Source of the DNA: CAG-1000 sp964345385
GTDB taxonomy: Bacteria; Bacillota_I; Bacilli_A; RF39; UBA660
Assembly: GCA_964345385.1 (NCBI GenBank)
Contig: CAYFQM010000004.1
Location: 1-42,817, forward strand
Length of the DNA: 42,817 bases
Reading direction: 5' to 3'
Shown: positions 33,100-41,954 of the stretch, piece by piece
Layout of the letters: every line of letters begins with the position of its first letter
Numbering within the stretch: position 1 is the first letter of the stretch
Program-made: the position numbers and the translations under genes
The notes under the pieces: model-generated
The model's database searches: none
What the model saw: only the letters and a program-made list of their open reading frames with translations
What the model was told of the DNA's origin: nothing

Positions 33100-34237
33100 T
33101 AAGACTCCTAAACTTAAAATTATATATTTTACTAATAGTACTTTGTATTAAACTATTAAATTTCTTTTGTACTTCTTCTAAAGAAGCTTCTTTTTTATTT
33201 CTAATGACTGCAATTTTATCACCAATAACTTTTTGAAGCTCATCCATAGATAAATCTGAATTTATTTCAACTATTTTAGTAATCATATTATTAGTAAGTG
33301 TTTCAATTGCTTCTTTGCTTTCTTTTAATGCAGCGGGATCTTTTTTCTCTTCTTTTAAACTATCAACAGCCAAATAATTAAGTAAAAATATATCATCAAA
33401 CAACTCTTTGAATTTATTATCATCTTTATATACTATATTATCTCTTATTGCTTTATTACCGCCTTCTCTATACGCTTGTAAATAATTCCATAATTTCATC
33501 GCATATTGAAAGTTAGTATTCTTAAGTATTAAATTAGTCTTTTTAATAGGAGGAATAACCCTTGCTACATTAGCTTTTCTTAGTGCTTTAAATACTTCTG
33601 TATTTGTTAAATCAGATATTTGTAATTCTAATCTTTCTATTCTTTGTTCTACACTCATATCATTTGGATTACCATATCTTTTTGAAATATTAGATCTAGA
33701 AACCATCGAAACATTAATATCAATAGCTTCAGATCCTACTCTAGTAACCCCGCGATACTCTGATTTATTTTGACTTTTTTCATAAGAAGCAGTTATTGAA
33801 TCCTTTTTTCTTAATGCTACAAAAGTTTGCATATTTCTTATTAAAGTATATATAACTCTATTTTCATATGTATTATAATCTTCATTTTTATTAATATTAA
33901 GTATTTTAGATGGTCTTACATCACCATTAGCATCTATTTCTTGAATAAAGTTAGTGTTTTTTGCTAAATGTTTAATACTATCTATCGTAATTCTTTTTGC
34001 TTTTTCAACATTAACTACTTCCTCTTCATTAACAATAAATCTATTTGGGTTTCTAAGTATATTATCTAAATATCTAATAGTACCTTCCATTATTTCTAGC
34101 CACTCAAAATCAGCATCATATTTTTCAATGTTTGAATTTATTGTATAAGTAGATTGTACACTATTATTAAAAGAATCAATCTGTTTAGGATCAGAATTCG
34201 ATAATAAATCTATAACTTTTAAATTATTATTACTCAT
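33086..34237 (-). CDS. DUF2357/McrC-like protein without visible nuclease domain
   Basis: A 383-residue protein. YNTYENRVIYTLI (121-133) and the surrounding helical sequence, then YAMKLWNYLQAY (about 254-265), match the pattern of DUF2357 proteins, which partner McrB-type ATPases. Those relatives usually end in a PD-(D/E)xK nuclease. Here the C-terminus is a helical, Lys/Glu-rich tail and I see no D...ExK motif. No membrane segment. AGGTGAT lies before the ATG. It sits 7 bases after the McrB-like ATPase gene and overlaps the signal peptidase gene. It probably acts with the ATPase, but not as a restriction enzyme. Confidence 0.65.
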   Translation of the reverse strand: MSNNNLKVIDLLSNSDPKQIDSFNNSVQSTYTINSNIEKYDADFEWLEIMEGTIRYLDNILRNPNRFIVNEEEVVNVEKAKRITIDSIKHLAKNTNFIQEIDANGDVRPSKILNINKNEDYNTYENRVIYTLIRNMQTFVALRKKDSITASYEKSQNKSEYRGVTRVGSEAIDINVSMVSRSNISKRYGNPNDMSVEQRIERLELQISDLTNTEVFKALRKANVARVIPPIKKTNLILKNTNFQYAMKLWNYLQAYREGGNKAIRDNIVYKDDNKFKELFDDIFLLNYLAVDSLKEEKKDPAALKESKEAIETLTNNMITKIVEINSDLSMDELQKVIGDKIAVIRNKKEASLEEVQKKFNSLIQSTISKIYNFKFRSLNEEI

Positions 34238-34244
34238 AAATCAC

Positions 34245-35771
34245 CTATGACATTTTCTTAAGTCTTTGTAGATATTCAATACACTCTTTCATTTTGTCTT
34301 TACCAAAAGTTTTATCTAAAAAGCTTATAAAATCATCTACCTCATCACGAATATATGAAATATTTAATTGTTCAAATTTTCTTAATATTTTTCTTGCTAC
34401 AAAATAATCTATTCCGCTTATTTCGTCTCCACCACATGCAACATATACTGGAACAAATTTTCTCATATGTGTAACAATTCTGTTACCAAAAGCAATTCTA
34501 AAATGTTTAATAACATAATCATCCATTTCATTTATTTTATCTATTGATGTTTGAGAAATTGGATTTTCATCAATAGCTGTTAAAAACAAGTTATTTAAAT
34601 ATGAATAATTTATATCTTGAGCAGATAATTCTTCTGGCTCAAACGCTTTACCTTTATCATTAATATCGATAGGCATTGCTCTATCGTATACTTTGTCAGT
34701 TACCATAAATGTTGAGTCATCATTATTGATTGTACCAATATACCACACATTAGCTGGAATTTTTAATTTTCCACTTTTCATTCTTTTTGGATCACTAGCC
34801 CAAGCTGATGAAACTACTTCAACTATCCATTCATCTTGATTTGGCATCTCAAGAATAGATAACATTTCAGCAAAATAATACTCAACTCTAGAAATATTCA
34901 TCTCATCTAATATTATTGTATATATATCATCTGTGTATCCCGCTTCATATAAAACTTTTAATATATCTGTTTCGTTAAACTTTTTAGTAAATTCGTTAAA
35001 ATAACCAAATAACTCACTTCTATCTCTCCATGATGGTTGAACAGAAGCAACACATGAATCGTGTTTTAAAAACTTTCCCCAAGCATATGCTAAAGAAGTT
35101 TTACCTGTACCAGATATACCTTGTAATATAACTAATTTAGTACTAGCTAGAGCAGAAACAAATAATCTAATCATATCAGTTGTATAATATAACCCAAGTC
35201 CACTAGCAGCAAAGTTTCTAAACATATGAACTAACTCTGGTAATTGAAAATTATTGTTATAATTTTGCACTTTATAATCAGCATAGTCAAGATCAACTTG
35301 ATGCAGTTTTGAAAATCTAATATCTGTGGTTGTATCAACTTCACCTTCTGCTGCTTCTTCTTCCACTTCTTCAGCAGTTCTTTCAGGGCCATATCCAAGT
35401 TTTGAAACATTTAAAGCTAAAATATCTTCCCGTTCTCTTAAAAGAGAATTAACTCGATCGTTTAACTGACCTATTTCTGCGAGCATTTCTTCTTGGTCTT
35501 GAATTGGTTTTCTAAATTTAATTATTTTTTTAACCGCAAAAAATATTAATAATATTAAACATATCAAAATCAGAACTACTACAAATGTAGCAACGCCAAA
35601 TAAAACCCATTCACCAGTATTAAAATCAGACTTATATCTTTTAGCAATTTCTATATATGAAAGCATATCAAAAGTTTTACCAACACCATTAATAATACCC
35701 GTAAATATAGAAGATATTCCACCAAAGAATACTGATAAAAATTCATATAGAAATTCAAAAAATGTGTCCAT
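34245..35771 (-). CDS. Membrane-anchored McrB-like AAA+ ATPase
   Basis: A 508-residue protein. Two hydrophobic stretches at the N-terminus (about 5-30 and a clear membrane helix at 54-80) are followed by a coiled coil (about 90-117) and an acidic linker (131-147). The AAA+ domain then has Walker A GISGTGKTS (218-226), Walker B IILDEMN (286-292), the sensor-like GTINNDD (346-352) and DKVYDRAM (359-366). LDEMN and GTINND are typical of McrB/AAA_5. McrB is normally a soluble GTPase of restriction systems, so the anchor is unusual. GAGG precedes the ATG. It is packed between an unknown gene and the DUF2357 gene. Confidence 0.85.
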   Translation of the reverse strand: MDTFFEFLYEFLSVFFGGISSIFTGIINGVGKTFDMLSYIEIAKRYKSDFNTGEWVLFGVATFVVVLILICLILLIFFAVKKIIKFRKPIQDQEEMLAEIGQLNDRVNSLLREREDILALNVSKLGYGPERTAEEVEEEAAEGEVDTTTDIRFSKLHQVDLDYADYKVQNYNNNFQLPELVHMFRNFAASGLGLYYTTDMIRLFVSALASTKLVILQGISGTGKTSLAYAWGKFLKHDSCVASVQPSWRDRSELFGYFNEFTKKFNETDILKVLYEAGYTDDIYTIILDEMNISRVEYYFAEMLSILEMPNQDEWIVEVVSSAWASDPKRMKSGKLKIPANVWYIGTINNDDSTFMVTDKVYDRAMPIDINDKGKAFEPEELSAQDINYSYLNNLFLTAIDENPISQTSIDKINEMDDYVIKHFRIAFGNRIVTHMRKFVPVYVACGGDEISGIDYFVARKILRKFEQLNISYIRDEVDDFISFLDKTFGKDKMKECIEYLQRLKKMS

Positions 35772-35778
35772 AAATACC

Positions 35779-36759
35779 TCACATAAATATTAGTTTTGAC
35801 TTAATATTATCTCTATTCTCAATAATTATATCATAATAATCATACTTTTCGTATACAAAAACATAAGAAAATAAATCTAGTACTCTAATTTCATTAACAA
35901 ATGTCTCATCTAATGAAAGACTCACACTATAACCATCACTAATTATTTTATTAACAATCTCACGATTATTTACATAATCTAAATATGTAATATTAATATT
36001 TATTTTAGATATAACCATTTCATTATTAATAGCCTTTAAGTATCTATTTATTTTCTTTGATTTACCAAATAAAGAAGGCTCAAAATCAACTATATAATTA
36101 GTATTATAACTAAGTTCATTTATTTGTTTAAATATTTCTCCTAACAATAAAATAAAAGTAAGATATATTTTATTTTCAACCACTGTACCACTATTGAATG
36201 CTTTATCAATCGCATACTCACTATATAGTTTAGATATATCACAATTATTTTTAATAGATACTTTATATGTATTATATGCAACTTTCTTTTTAGTTAAAAG
36301 AAAATTATTAGTATCAAACGCTTTAATAAAATTATTTTTATTTTTAATAAAATTATTTATTAAATATCTAAACTCACTTTTTTCTTCACCAGTAAAATTT
36401 AAATTTAATTTTTCATTTTCATATAATGCTTTAAGTAAACTATTTAAATTATTATATTCAGCTACACCATCAATAAACAATATATAACCAAATAACACAA
36501 AAATCTTTTTAATATATCTTTCTTTGTCTTTTTCATTAGTTATTAAAACTTCAGCTATATTTTTAAGCTCTTTATTAATTCTTTGAATAAAACTATAACC
36601 CCTAGTATATATAGTATTATTATAGTATCTAACACTTATATACTTTTCAATAAAAGGCATTATATATTTTTTATTATAATTTTCTTTTAATAAAAATTGA
36701 TAATATTTTATTAAAAACTCTTCAAAAAATTTAATATAATTATCTATAACACAATACAT
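35779..36759 (-). CDS. Unknown 326-aa protein in the McrB-like/SipW operon
   Basis: I do not recognise this protein. It is rich in Lys, Asn, Tyr and Ile, lacks a convincing membrane segment or signal peptide, and looks largely helical. A strong AAGGAGG precedes the ATG. It lies 8 bases before the McrB-like ATPase gene and 10 bases after a secreted protein gene. Position suggests that it works with the McrB-like and DUF2357 proteins in the cytoplasm or at the membrane. Confidence 0.6.
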   Translation of the reverse strand: MYCVIDNYIKFFEEFLIKYYQFLLKENYNKKYIMPFIEKYISVRYYNNTIYTRGYSFIQRINKELKNIAEVLITNEKDKERYIKKIFVLFGYILFIDGVAEYNNLNSLLKALYENEKLNLNFTGEEKSEFRYLINNFIKNKNNFIKAFDTNNFLLTKKKVAYNTYKVSIKNNCDISKLYSEYAIDKAFNSGTVVENKIYLTFILLLGEIFKQINELSYNTNYIVDFEPSLFGKSKKINRYLKAINNEMVISKININITYLDYVNNREIVNKIISDGYSVSLSLDETFVNEIRVLDLFSYVFVYEKYDYYDIIIENRDNIKSKLIFM

Positions 36760-36769
36760 ATTTACCTCC

Positions 36770-37672
36770 TTATTGTGCAGTTAAAGTTATTATAGATGTT
36801 GGATTAACAAATGGATATGTATAATTTAAAGTAACATCATTTTTATAAAATCTTATTTTAGTACTACTTAGTGAATCAACACCAAATGTTATGTCATCAA
36901 TATAATCTATTCCACCAATATTTTGTGTTAAATAAGTCATTATATGAACCACTTCACTAGTTGTATCTAATACAACATCATTAGGATCAAAAGACAAATT
37001 AATTAAAGCAGAAGAACATTTAGATTTATCAGCTTCACTTAATGCTTTATATACAGCAGTAGTTATTTCATCTCCTACATTATATGAACCAAATGCCTCA
37101 TTTACTATGTAACTATCTCTTGCATTAGTAATAATTAATTCTAAATAAGGTCTATTTGCTACATCAACTATTTCATAACTAATTCCTTTTCTACCAACAG
37201 TAATAACAAATCTAGCACTAAGAGTTTTAACAAAAGGACTAGTTGAAGAAGCAGAAACATTAATTTCAATACTTTCACCTGGATCAAATGTTCTTTGTGG
37301 AGTTATATTAATAGATAAATTATCTGTTTTTTCAGTTGTATAAATAACACCACTTGATGCAGATAAAGAACATAAAACATCAGTACTACAAGTAACTGAG
37401 GTAGTATATTCAATATCAGCATCACTAGTAAGAAGATTATTTTTATGATTATTTAACTGAAACTGAATATTAAATCCATCTACTCCGCCCCAATTATTAA
37501 TATCATATCTAACAGTACTTGTAGCAAGTTTATCACTATTAAAAAAGAAATTATTACTTTTAATAATATAATAATCTATAAATGTGTAAATGTATTTAGA
37601 AAAAGTTACTCCAACTGGTAATAAAGCAGCAATAACTAGCATAATTAATAATATTTTAAGCTTCTTCTTCAT
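36770..37672 (-). CDS. Secreted SipW-dependent-type protein, 300 aa
   Basis: I chose ATG 37672, with AGGTGG five bases upstream; a GTG three codons earlier is also possible. A KKKLK start and a hydrophobic segment (about 7-20) end in VTFSKY, fitting the (T/S)(Y/F)(A/S)x(Y/F) context of the other substrates. Much of the rest is beta-rich and secreted-like, with several CxxxC-type cysteines (CSTDVLC near 95-101). It also has an Asn- and Thr-rich C-terminus. No peptidoglycan anchor. Its gene lies 40 bases after the 199-aa secreted protein gene in the same operon. Confidence 0.7.
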   Translation of the reverse strand: MKKKLKILLIMLVIAALLPVGVTFSKYIYTFIDYYIIKSNNFFFNSDKLATSTVRYDINNWGGVDGFNIQFQLNNHKNNLLTSDADIEYTTSVTCSTDVLCSLSASSGVIYTTEKTDNLSINITPQRTFDPGESIEINVSASSTSPFVKTLSARFVITVGRKGISYEIVDVANRPYLELIITNARDSYIVNEAFGSYNVGDEITTAVYKALSEADKSKCSSALINLSFDPNDVVLDTTSEVVHIMTYLTQNIGGIDYIDDITFGVDSLSSTKIRFYKNDVTLNYTYPFVNPTSIITLTAQ

Positions 37673-37712
37673 ACACTCCACCTACGATAAAATTATAACA
37701 TATCAAGTTTTT

Positions 37713-38312
37713 TTACACAACTTGTTCTGCATGAATTTGAATAATAAACATATCAATTACGCCAGAATATTCTTCAGGATAATTTTTATATGAAGCTGGA
37801 TACCACACCGCTAAAGTATATTGATCTGTTGAAGCAGCTGTATGAGAAAAAGAAAAATCAGTATTTGTTTCAAATACTCTATAATACATATCTCCATCTT
37901 GAGTTATACTACTACTAGAAATAACACTTGTAGCAGAAGGAGAATATGATTGATTTCTATATATATCATATGTTAAAGGTAAATTAGTAGTACAAGAAAA
38001 AGTAATATGATAAGTTAAATCAACTGCAGTTACATTAGAACCTTTAAAATTGGACACATTAAATGTATATATAAATGGTTCTGTTCTTGGAGTTAATCCT
38101 TCAAGAACAATAGAATTTTCATATGTACCTGATTTAATTAAAAAGAAAGCGATATTAGCTTTAGTATTCATACTAGCACCTGATTCATATTTAGAATAAG
38201 TGATGCCTATTAAATTAATACAAATAACTAATATAAAAAGAATTAAAGTGATTTTGAAAACAGTTTTAAATCTTTTTAAATCAAATTTTGATAAAAACTT
38301 CTCTAAATTCAT
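37713..38312 (-). CDS. SipW-dependent-type secreted protein, 199 aa
   Basis: A long basic N-terminus (about 1-20), a hydrophobic segment (about 22-38) and then ITYSKYES, the SipW-type context. The mature part is beta-rich, with NVSNFKGSNVTAVDLTYHI (about 90-108), a phrase typical of the TasA-like domain. The start overlaps the stop of the signal peptidase gene by four bases (ATGA-type), so the two are coupled. The likely processor is the adjacent peptidase. Confidence 0.75.
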   Translation of the reverse strand: MNLEKFLSKFDLKRFKTVFKITLILFILVICINLIGITYSKYESGASMNTKANIAFFLIKSGTYENSIVLEGLTPRTEPFIYTFNVSNFKGSNVTAVDLTYHITFSCTTNLPLTYDIYRNQSYSPSATSVISSSSITQDGDMYYRVFETNTDFSFSHTAASTDQYTLAVWYPASYKNYPEEYSGVIDMFIIQIHAEQVV

Positions 38313-38989
38313 TCCTTATCCTCTTCCATTTTCCTATTAATTTCATTTTGAATTTCTTCTAAATTAATACCTATAGTATAATCAAGAGTTTTAAGTTTTT
38401 CTTTATCGAGAATCGTTTCTTTCTCTTTAGTGATTTCACTTAAACTTTCTTCTTTATCTTTTTCACTATCTACTTTATCAACCTTTGGTTCTTTTTTAAA
38501 CCCTTTATATGAAAAAGCAAAATCAAATAATATTAAAGTTACAAAAATCATAATTATAATACTTGGAGTAGTTAATATTTTTTGCCAAATTCCTGCATTT
38601 TTAAATACTTTAACTACTTTTCCAATAACATCTTCTTTTTTAATAGAGTAATCATTTGTATTATTTGCATCTCCCTTTGTAATTATATTATCTACATTAA
38701 TACTTACAATTCTATGAGTAATAAAGTTTCCATCTTTTTCAAAAGTAATTATATCCGCCTGTCTTAAATTATCCTCTTTCTTTACAAAAACTATATCATT
38801 TTGTCTAAGAGCAGGCTCCATACTACCAGTAGCTACTACAAAAACAGAATAATCAAAAATTCTAAAATAATTTATGTTATTAATTATCATATTAACTTTA
38901 GCTACTATTATTAAAGCAAGCATGCCAAAAACAAAAAAAATTAAAACATCAACTATAATTTTTAAAATTTTCTTTATCACACTTACCAT
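38309..38989 (-). CDS. Signal peptidase I, SipW type, 226 aa
   Basis: ATG 38989 is chosen because GGGGAG lies six bases upstream; a GTG seven codons earlier would start within the previous gene. A membrane helix (about 10-33) is followed by the catalytic ATGSMEP (about 47-53), NFITHRI with the His (about 86-92), TKGDANNTND, and a C-terminal membrane helix (about 136-155). A charged tail of about 65 residues (KEPKVDKVDSEKDKEES) follows in the cytoplasm. All SipW-type catalytic residues are in place, so this is the most clearly active copy in the operon. Confidence 0.9.
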   Translation of the reverse strand: MVSVIKKILKIIVDVLIFFVFGMLALIIVAKVNMIINNINYFRIFDYSVFVVATGSMEPALRQNDIVFVKKEDNLRQADIITFEKDGNFITHRIVSINVDNIITKGDANNTNDYSIKKEDVIGKVVKVFKNAGIWQKILTTPSIIIMIFVTLILFDFAFSYKGFKKEPKVDKVDSEKDKEESLSEITKEKETILDKEKLKTLDYTIGINLEEIQNEINRKMEEDKE

Positions 38990-39002
38990 AAATTTCTCCC
39001 CA

Positions 39003-39614
39003 CTATCCACTATACTCTACTAACATTTCCCCCAAATATTGAGCCACATATACTTCAACAGGTATAGATATATAATTTTCCCAAACTAAACCTAAGTCTG
39101 TATCTGTTTCATTATAATTAACATCGTTAAGCCAATCAATATTAATTCTAAGAGTTAATGTTTCTTCGTTTTCTATTTGACTTATACTAAATACACCTGA
39201 ATATGTATTAGGACCAGTCATAACTATATCTCCATTACTAGTAGTAACTGAATAAAGAATATTATCTTCAAGTTCAGTTGCCGGACTTAATGTCACATCA
39301 TATCTCACAGATACTTCAGTGCCTGCTGGATCTAATATAATATCAAAATATCCGCTTCTACCTGGAGCAATATATCCATTTTTAATATGATCATTTGGAG
39401 TATATGTAAAACTATCCACAGTAAAAGTATTGCTCATTCCTGTGGATATATCAATATCATTAAATTTAATAATCCATTTTCCTATATCTATTTCTTTATT
39501 ACCAGAAGCATCAGTTTCAAATAAAGCATAAGAACTACTAATCAAATAAGCAGTTATACTTAAAAATGCTAAAAATAAAATCCATAATTTTAATTTATCA
39601 TTAATCTTCTTCAT
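39003..39614 (-). CDS. SipW-dependent-type secreted protein, TasA-like, 203 aa
   Basis: A hydrophobic signal segment (about 9-26) ends in SSYALF. The mature chain has IGKWIIKFNDIDI (about 43-55) and GYIAPGRSGYFDIILDPAG (about 80-98), matching the plus-strand 191-aa protein in sequence and order. This is the TasA/camelysin-like beta-sandwich. The start lies inside the last codons of the upstream peptidase-like gene, a 14-base overlap. No cysteines in the mature part and no anchor motif. Probably a fibre subunit. Confidence 0.8.
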   Translation of the reverse strand: MKKINDKLKLWILFLAFLSITAYLISSSYALFETDASGNKEIDIGKWIIKFNDIDISTGMSNTFTVDSFTYTPNDHIKNGYIAPGRSGYFDIILDPAGTEVSVRYDVTLSPATELEDNILYSVTTSNGDIVMTGPNTYSGVFSISQIENEETLTLRINIDWLNDVNYNETDTDLGLVWENYISIPVEVYVAQYLGEMLVEYSG

Positions 39615-40149
39615 CTATCGGTTCTTTTTTAGCTTGTCTTTTAACTTCATATATTATTCCATATATTTGATAAACAACAGCTAATAACGTAGGTAAAATA
39701 ACCAAAAACATAAAGCCCCATTGTGATTCAAACACCCTAAGTAAAAGCCCAAGTTTAGGTACTACTTTAGTATCTTTTCCAGCACCAATAATATTTCCAT
39801 AAGAAATTCCTACATCGCCAAAATAGAATGTATCTTGAGCGTTTTTGTTTCTATCAACTGCTGTTATTTGTCCATAATTAATATATGAACGTGTATCAGA
39901 ATTATTAAAATAGAAGAACACTGAATCATTAATATCATATTTATCTTCTATATCCTTATCTACAAGTAATAAATCATTCTTTTTAAACTCAGGTTCTAAT
40001 GATTTATTATCAACTGCAAATAAAGAATAATCCCCAAACTCACTTACTGCATATTGATTCATTGCAATCAAACATATTGTTGTTGCAATAGCTATTATTA
40101 CCCATACTCCTACAATAATATTTTTTAAAAAATTACCTATAATTTTCAT
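39601..40149 (-). CDS. Degenerate SipW-type signal peptidase
   Basis: First gene of the operon. ATG 40149 is chosen for GGTGA five bases upstream. The fold-level pattern of SipW is kept: an N-terminal helix (about 8-28), FAVDNKSLEPEFKKND in place of the VATGSMEPALRQND region of the 226-aa copy, and a C-terminal helix (about 137-160). The Ser aligns, but the THRI histidine segment reads INYGQI, and TKGDAN reads YFGDVG. The protein therefore seems to lack the catalytic His. It could be a non-catalytic partner of the active copies or an evolving remnant. Confidence 0.7.
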   Translation of the reverse strand: MKIIGNFLKNIIVGVWVIIAIATTICLIAMNQYAVSEFGDYSLFAVDNKSLEPEFKKNDLLLVDKDIEDKYDINDSVFFYFNNSDTRSYINYGQITAVDRNKNAQDTFYFGDVGISYGNIIGAGKDTKVVPKLGLLLRVFESQWGFMFLVILPTLLAVVYQIYGIIYEVKRQAKKEPIDEED

Positions 40150-40165
40150 AGCATTCACCATATAA

Positions 40166-40194
40166 ATAATAACATAACTTTTTTTAAAAGACAA
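40166..40194 (-). promoter_or_regulatory. Promoter of the SipW/McrB-like operon
   Basis: On the minus strand, TTGTCT (40194-40189), 17 bases, then TATTAT (40171-40166) preceded by TGT, an extended -10. The transcript would start near 40159, about ten bases before the first ATG, with a very short leader. The next good terminator is at 31846-31874, over 8 kb away. Confidence 0.6.
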
Positions 40195-40242
40195 TAAAAC
40201 TTTATCATTAATGATTTAATTATAAATTAATATTTTAAAAAT

Positions 40243-40758
40243 TTATATAAAGCTTTTTAATAAACCAAATGATAAAACCATCATAATAATACTTGCTATT
40301 ATTACTCCAATAAATATACTTAAAAACGACTTTTTTAAATTCATATTTAATACAGCAGCAACTAAGCATCCAGTCCATGCACCTGTACCAGGTAAAGGAA
40401 TACCAACAAATAGCGCTAAACTCCAATAACCATGTTTTTCAATTTCTTTTTTGCGCTTTTCTACTTTATTATAAAGTTTGTTTGAAAACCCATTTAAAAA
40501 CTTAGATTTACTATTTTTCATACTTAACAATATTTTGTTTATAAAAAGTAATATAAATGGAACTGGAACAAGATTACCAATAATAGAAACAATATAACTT
40601 CTTACTAGATCTAAATCTAATAATGCCGCAGCAATTAATCCTCCCCTTAATTCTAATATAGGAAGAATTGAAATGACAAAAACTATAAATTCTTTACCAA
40701 ATTTATAGTTAATTAATATTGAAAAAAAATCAATTATTTCATTTATAATATAATTCAT
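40243..40758 (-). CDS. COG2426-family small membrane protein (putative small multidrug export)
   Basis: A 171-residue protein with about four to five hydrophobic segments. The motifs ILPILELRGGL (about 30-40) and GIPLPGTGAWTGCLVAAVL (about 118-136) are diagnostic of the COG2426/Sm_multidrug_ex family. The family name is historical and its transport substrate is unproved. AAAGGGG precedes the ATG. It follows trpS by about 25 bases and is probably cotranscribed with it. Confidence 0.88.
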   Translation of the reverse strand: MNYIINEIIDFFSILINYKFGKEFIVFVISILPILELRGGLIAAALLDLDLVRSYIVSIIGNLVPVPFILLFINKILLSMKNSKSKFLNGFSNKLYNKVEKRKKEIEKHGYWSLALFVGIPLPGTGAWTGCLVAAVLNMNLKKSFLSIFIGVIIASIIMMVLSFGLLKSFI

Positions 40759-40783
40759 ATATTCCCCTTTAATTAAATATTAT

Positions 40784-41881
40784 TTAATTGTTTTTATATT
40801 TATCAATTGTTTCTTTATAAAAAGATTCATCACTATAGTTTATTTTCATTGCAGATTTTACTTCTAATAATGTTTTAGAAGCAACTTCATTAGCTTTATT
40901 AGTTCCTTCTTTTAATATTTTTAATACTTCTTCAATATTATTATTATAATACTCTCTTTTTTCTCTTATAGGTTTTAGCACATCATTAATAACTTCAAAT
41001 AAAAACTTTTTGATTTCAGCATCCCCAATACCACCTTTTTTATAAGCACTTTTAAGTTCATCAAGACTATTATATTTATTATAATACTTTTTAAAATGTT
41101 CATCTTTACAAAGTGCAGTTAAATATATAAATAATATATTATCTTTTAATATTCCAGGTTCATCAATAGTTCTTGGAAAAGTTTTGATTAAATTAACTTT
41201 TTTCTTTATTACTTCTTCTTCATCAGAAAGATATATACAATTATTTAAAGATTTACTCATTTTAGAACATCCATCAGTACCAGGTAATCTTTGACATACT
41301 TCGTTTTTATTTAATAAAGCTTTACAATATACTAAAGTATCTGTTTTATATATTCTATTAAAGCTTTTTACTACTTCATTAGTTTGTTCAATCATAGGTA
41401 ATTGATCCTCTCCTACTGGTACTAAATTAGCTTTAAATGCTGTAATATCTGCTACTTGACTAACAGGATAGTTAACAAATCCAATTGGTACATTAGCTGT
41501 AGTATTTTTTTCATCAAAACCTCTTAATTGAATTTCAGATTTAACTGTAGGATTTCTTAATACTCTTGATAATGTTACTAAGTTCATATAATACTGAGTA
41601 AGTTCAGGTAATGCACTTATTTGAGATTGAATACAAAAAGATATTTTACTTGGATCTAACCCAGATGCTAAATAATCAAGCATTACTTCAATAATACTTT
41701 CTCTTATTTTTGTTGGATTATTGAAATTATCTGTTAATGCTTGGGCATCAGCTATTAAAATAAAATAATTATCATATTTTTCTTCATTTTGAAGTCTAAT
41801 TCTTTCAAGCAAAGAACCAACATAATGTCCTAGATGTAGTTTTCCTGTGGGTCTATCACCAGTTAATATATTATTAGTCAT
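40784..41881 (-). CDS. trpS: Tryptophanyl-tRNA synthetase
   Basis: A class I aminoacyl-tRNA synthetase. The HIGH-type motif is in GDRPTGKLHLGHYVG near the start, and the KMSKS motif in CSKMSKSLNN. GEDQLPMIEQTNE is the TrpRS-typical segment before it. With ATG 41881 it is 365 residues; AGAGGTG lies six bases upstream and an earlier GTG overlaps that site. It is a little longer than the usual TrpRS of about 330, with the extra sequence spread through the C-terminal half. It charges tRNA-Trp. No T-box leader fits: only about 70 bases separate it from the SDR gene, part of which is the terminator. Confidence 0.95.
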   Translation of the reverse strand: MTNNILTGDRPTGKLHLGHYVGSLLERIRLQNEEKYDNYFILIADAQALTDNFNNPTKIRESIIEVMLDYLASGLDPSKISFCIQSQISALPELTQYYMNLVTLSRVLRNPTVKSEIQLRGFDEKNTTANVPIGFVNYPVSQVADITAFKANLVPVGEDQLPMIEQTNEVVKSFNRIYKTDTLVYCKALLNKNEVCQRLPGTDGCSKMSKSLNNCIYLSDEEEVIKKKVNLIKTFPRTIDEPGILKDNILFIYLTALCKDEHFKKYYNKYNSLDELKSAYKKGGIGDAEIKKFLFEVINDVLKPIREKREYYNNNIEEVLKILKEGTNKANEVASKTLLEVKSAMKINYSDESFYKETIDKYKNN

Positions 41882-41925
41882 ATATTTCACCTCTTCTTAT
41901 ATTTTAACATACTAAGACAAAAAAT

Positions 41926-41949
41926 AAAGATGTAATTAACTACATCTTT
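41926..41949 (-). terminator. Terminator after the SDR gene
   Basis: AAAGATGTA pairs with TACATCTTT over 9 bp with a 6-base loop. A TATTTTTTG tail follows on the minus strand. It lies between the SDR gene and trpS. Confidence 0.8.
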
Positions 41950-41954
41950 ATATC

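Noticed and set aside
33086..35771. Active McrBC type IV restriction system
   Set aside because: The ATPase is membrane-anchored, the DUF2357 protein has no visible nuclease motif, and it lies inside a secretion operon. Recruitment to another task is more likely, though not proven.
40235..40426. 63-aa minus-strand ORF
   Set aside because: A shadow in another frame of the COG2426 gene.
41882..41954. T-box riboswitch before trpS
   Set aside because: Only about 70 bases upstream, occupied mostly by the SDR terminator; no T-box sequence.
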